A stretch of 5,526 nt of DNA from JAKFDK01 sp036676195 (GTDB taxonomy: Bacteria; Bacillota; Sulfobacillia; Symbiobacteriales; ZC4RG38), in NCBI GenBank assembly GCA_036676195.1, contig JAKFDK010000054.1, positions 1 through 5,526 on the forward strand. The letters are read 5' to 3'. The notes under the pieces are model-generated. The model was not told the origin of the DNA, searched no databases, and saw nothing but the letters and a program-made list of their open reading frames with translations. This document shows positions 5,161-5,526 of this stretch, in pieces. The position numbers and the translations under genes are program-made. Numbering within the stretch: the first letter of the stretch is position 1; every line of letters starts with the position of its first letter.

Positions 5161-5526
5161 GTGTTCTATAGTCCAGGTTACCTGGCGGCCCTCCCGGCAC
5201 CTGCGGCCGTCCGCTCACCTGCCGCCTTTGGCGCACCGATCGCGTTTGGCGCCCCGCCGACTTTTGGCTCACCGGTAGCGTTTGTCGCCCCCCCGGCCTT
5301 GGGTTCGCCTCTGGCCTTGGGTTCGCCTCTGGCCTTGGGTTCGCCTCTGGCCTTTGGTTCGCCCCTGGCCTTGGGCGCTCCCGCCGCGTTTGGTTCGCCC
5401 CTGGCCTTTGGCGCTCCCGCCGCCTTTGCAGCCCCGGCAGCCTTTGGCGCTCCCGCCGCCTTTGCAGCCCCGGCAGCCTATGGCGCTCCCGCTGCCTTTG
5501 CAGCCCCGGCAGCCTATGGCGCCCCC
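5161..5526 (+). CDS. Hexapeptide-repeat protein rich in Ala, Pro, Gly and Phe (3' end beyond window)
   Basis: After the short start MFYSPGYLAALPAP, residues 15-122 are 18 consecutive six-residue units in perfect register with no stop. The consensus is [A/L/P/I/V]-[A/T]-[F/L/Y]-[G/A/V]-[A/S]-P; examples are AAFGAP, PTFGSP, LALGSP, AAFAAP and AAYGAP (the first unit, AAVRSP, is the least regular). There are no charged residues after R18, no Cys and no signal peptide. Units change gradually along the protein: G-S-P with Leu in the middle, then alternating GAP/AAP with Phe/Tyr. This pattern indicates growth by tandem duplication. Elastin-, resilin- or AAPA-cuticle-like materials show comparable Pro-punctuated aromatic repeats, and bacterial spore-coat or exosporium proteins are often low-complexity. 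A structural or surface role is therefore a reasonable inference, not a demonstrated one. The true length and C-terminal domain lie outside the window. Confidence 0.72.
   Translation, partial: MFYSPGYLAALPAPAAVRSPAAFGAPIAFGAPPTFGSPVAFVAPPALGSPLALGSPLALGSPLAFGSPLALGAPAAFGSPLAFGAPAAFAAPAAFGAPAAFAAPAAYGAPAAFAAPAAYGAP
5299..5352 (+). repeat. Three perfect 18-bp tandem repeats within the hexapeptide gene
   Basis: TTGGGTTCGCCTCTGGCC occurs at 5299-5316, 5317-5334 and 5335-5352 without a mismatch. Each copy is one hexapeptide (LGSPLA). Perfect identity points to very recent duplication or slippage. Confidence 0.95.
5425..5526 (+). repeat. 36-bp higher-order tandem repeat within the hexapeptide gene
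   Basis: The 18-mer TTTGCAGCCCCGGCAGCC recurs exactly at 5425, 5461 and 5497, each followed by a second 18-mer of the type T(T/A)TGGCGCTCCCGC(C/T)GCC. The duplication unit is therefore two hexapeptides (AAP then GAP) and runs into the window end. Confidence 0.93.

Noticed and set aside
5299..5526. Possible CRISPR array from the 18/36-bp repeats
   Set aside because: The repeats are contiguous with no unique spacers, are multiples of three, and encode in-register hexapeptides behind a ribosome binding site.

Overview
The window is high-GC DNA with strong Shine-Dalgarno sequences (GGAGG-type, 4 to 8 nt before the starts). Together with a QueG/reductive-dehalogenase-like iron-sulfur protein, a LivK-type binding protein and a DDE transposase remnant, this loosely suggests a high-GC Gram-positive anaerobe or a relative of one. 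The evidence is not enough to name a taxon. The dominant impression is of a worn accessory region: at least five of the protein-coding pieces are truncated, frameshifted or fused to foreign sequence.

Layout. Bases 1-180 carry, on the minus strand, a fragment of an alpha/beta hydrolase of the non-heme chloroperoxidase type. It abuts, head-on and without a gap, a plus-strand gene (47-1447) for a DUF4114 + DUF11 + PxKF-like surface protein that has lost its natural N-terminus. A small Gln/Asn-rich protein follows (1532-1735), then a 28-bp perfect palindrome that probably ends transcription from both sides. On the minus strand lie a QueG-like two-[4Fe-4S] protein broken by one missing base (2785-1812) and, upstream of it, a doubly truncated branched-chain amino-acid-type substrate-binding protein (3343-2861). 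The broken 5' end of the latter sits in a 16-bp perfect inverted repeat.

Bases 3360-4534 hold no intact conventional gene. They contain several hairpins, a MITE-like ~206-bp segment with imperfect terminal inverted repeats, two diverged copies of a ~37-residue hydrophobic peptide gene (one decayed, one intact with an excellent ribosome binding site), and the remnant of a DDE transposase. 

Two plus-strand genes close the window: a 149-residue Cys-containing hypothetical protein (4535-4984) with a good hairpin terminator, and the start of an extraordinary low-complexity protein (5161 to beyond the end) made of 18 consecutive in-register hexapeptides ending in Gly/Ala/Ser-Pro. 

No pathway links these genes. 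The most novel-looking items are the hexapeptide-repeat protein and the pair of tiny peptide genes. The rearrangement junctions may be real or may be assembly artefacts, and reads across them would decide.
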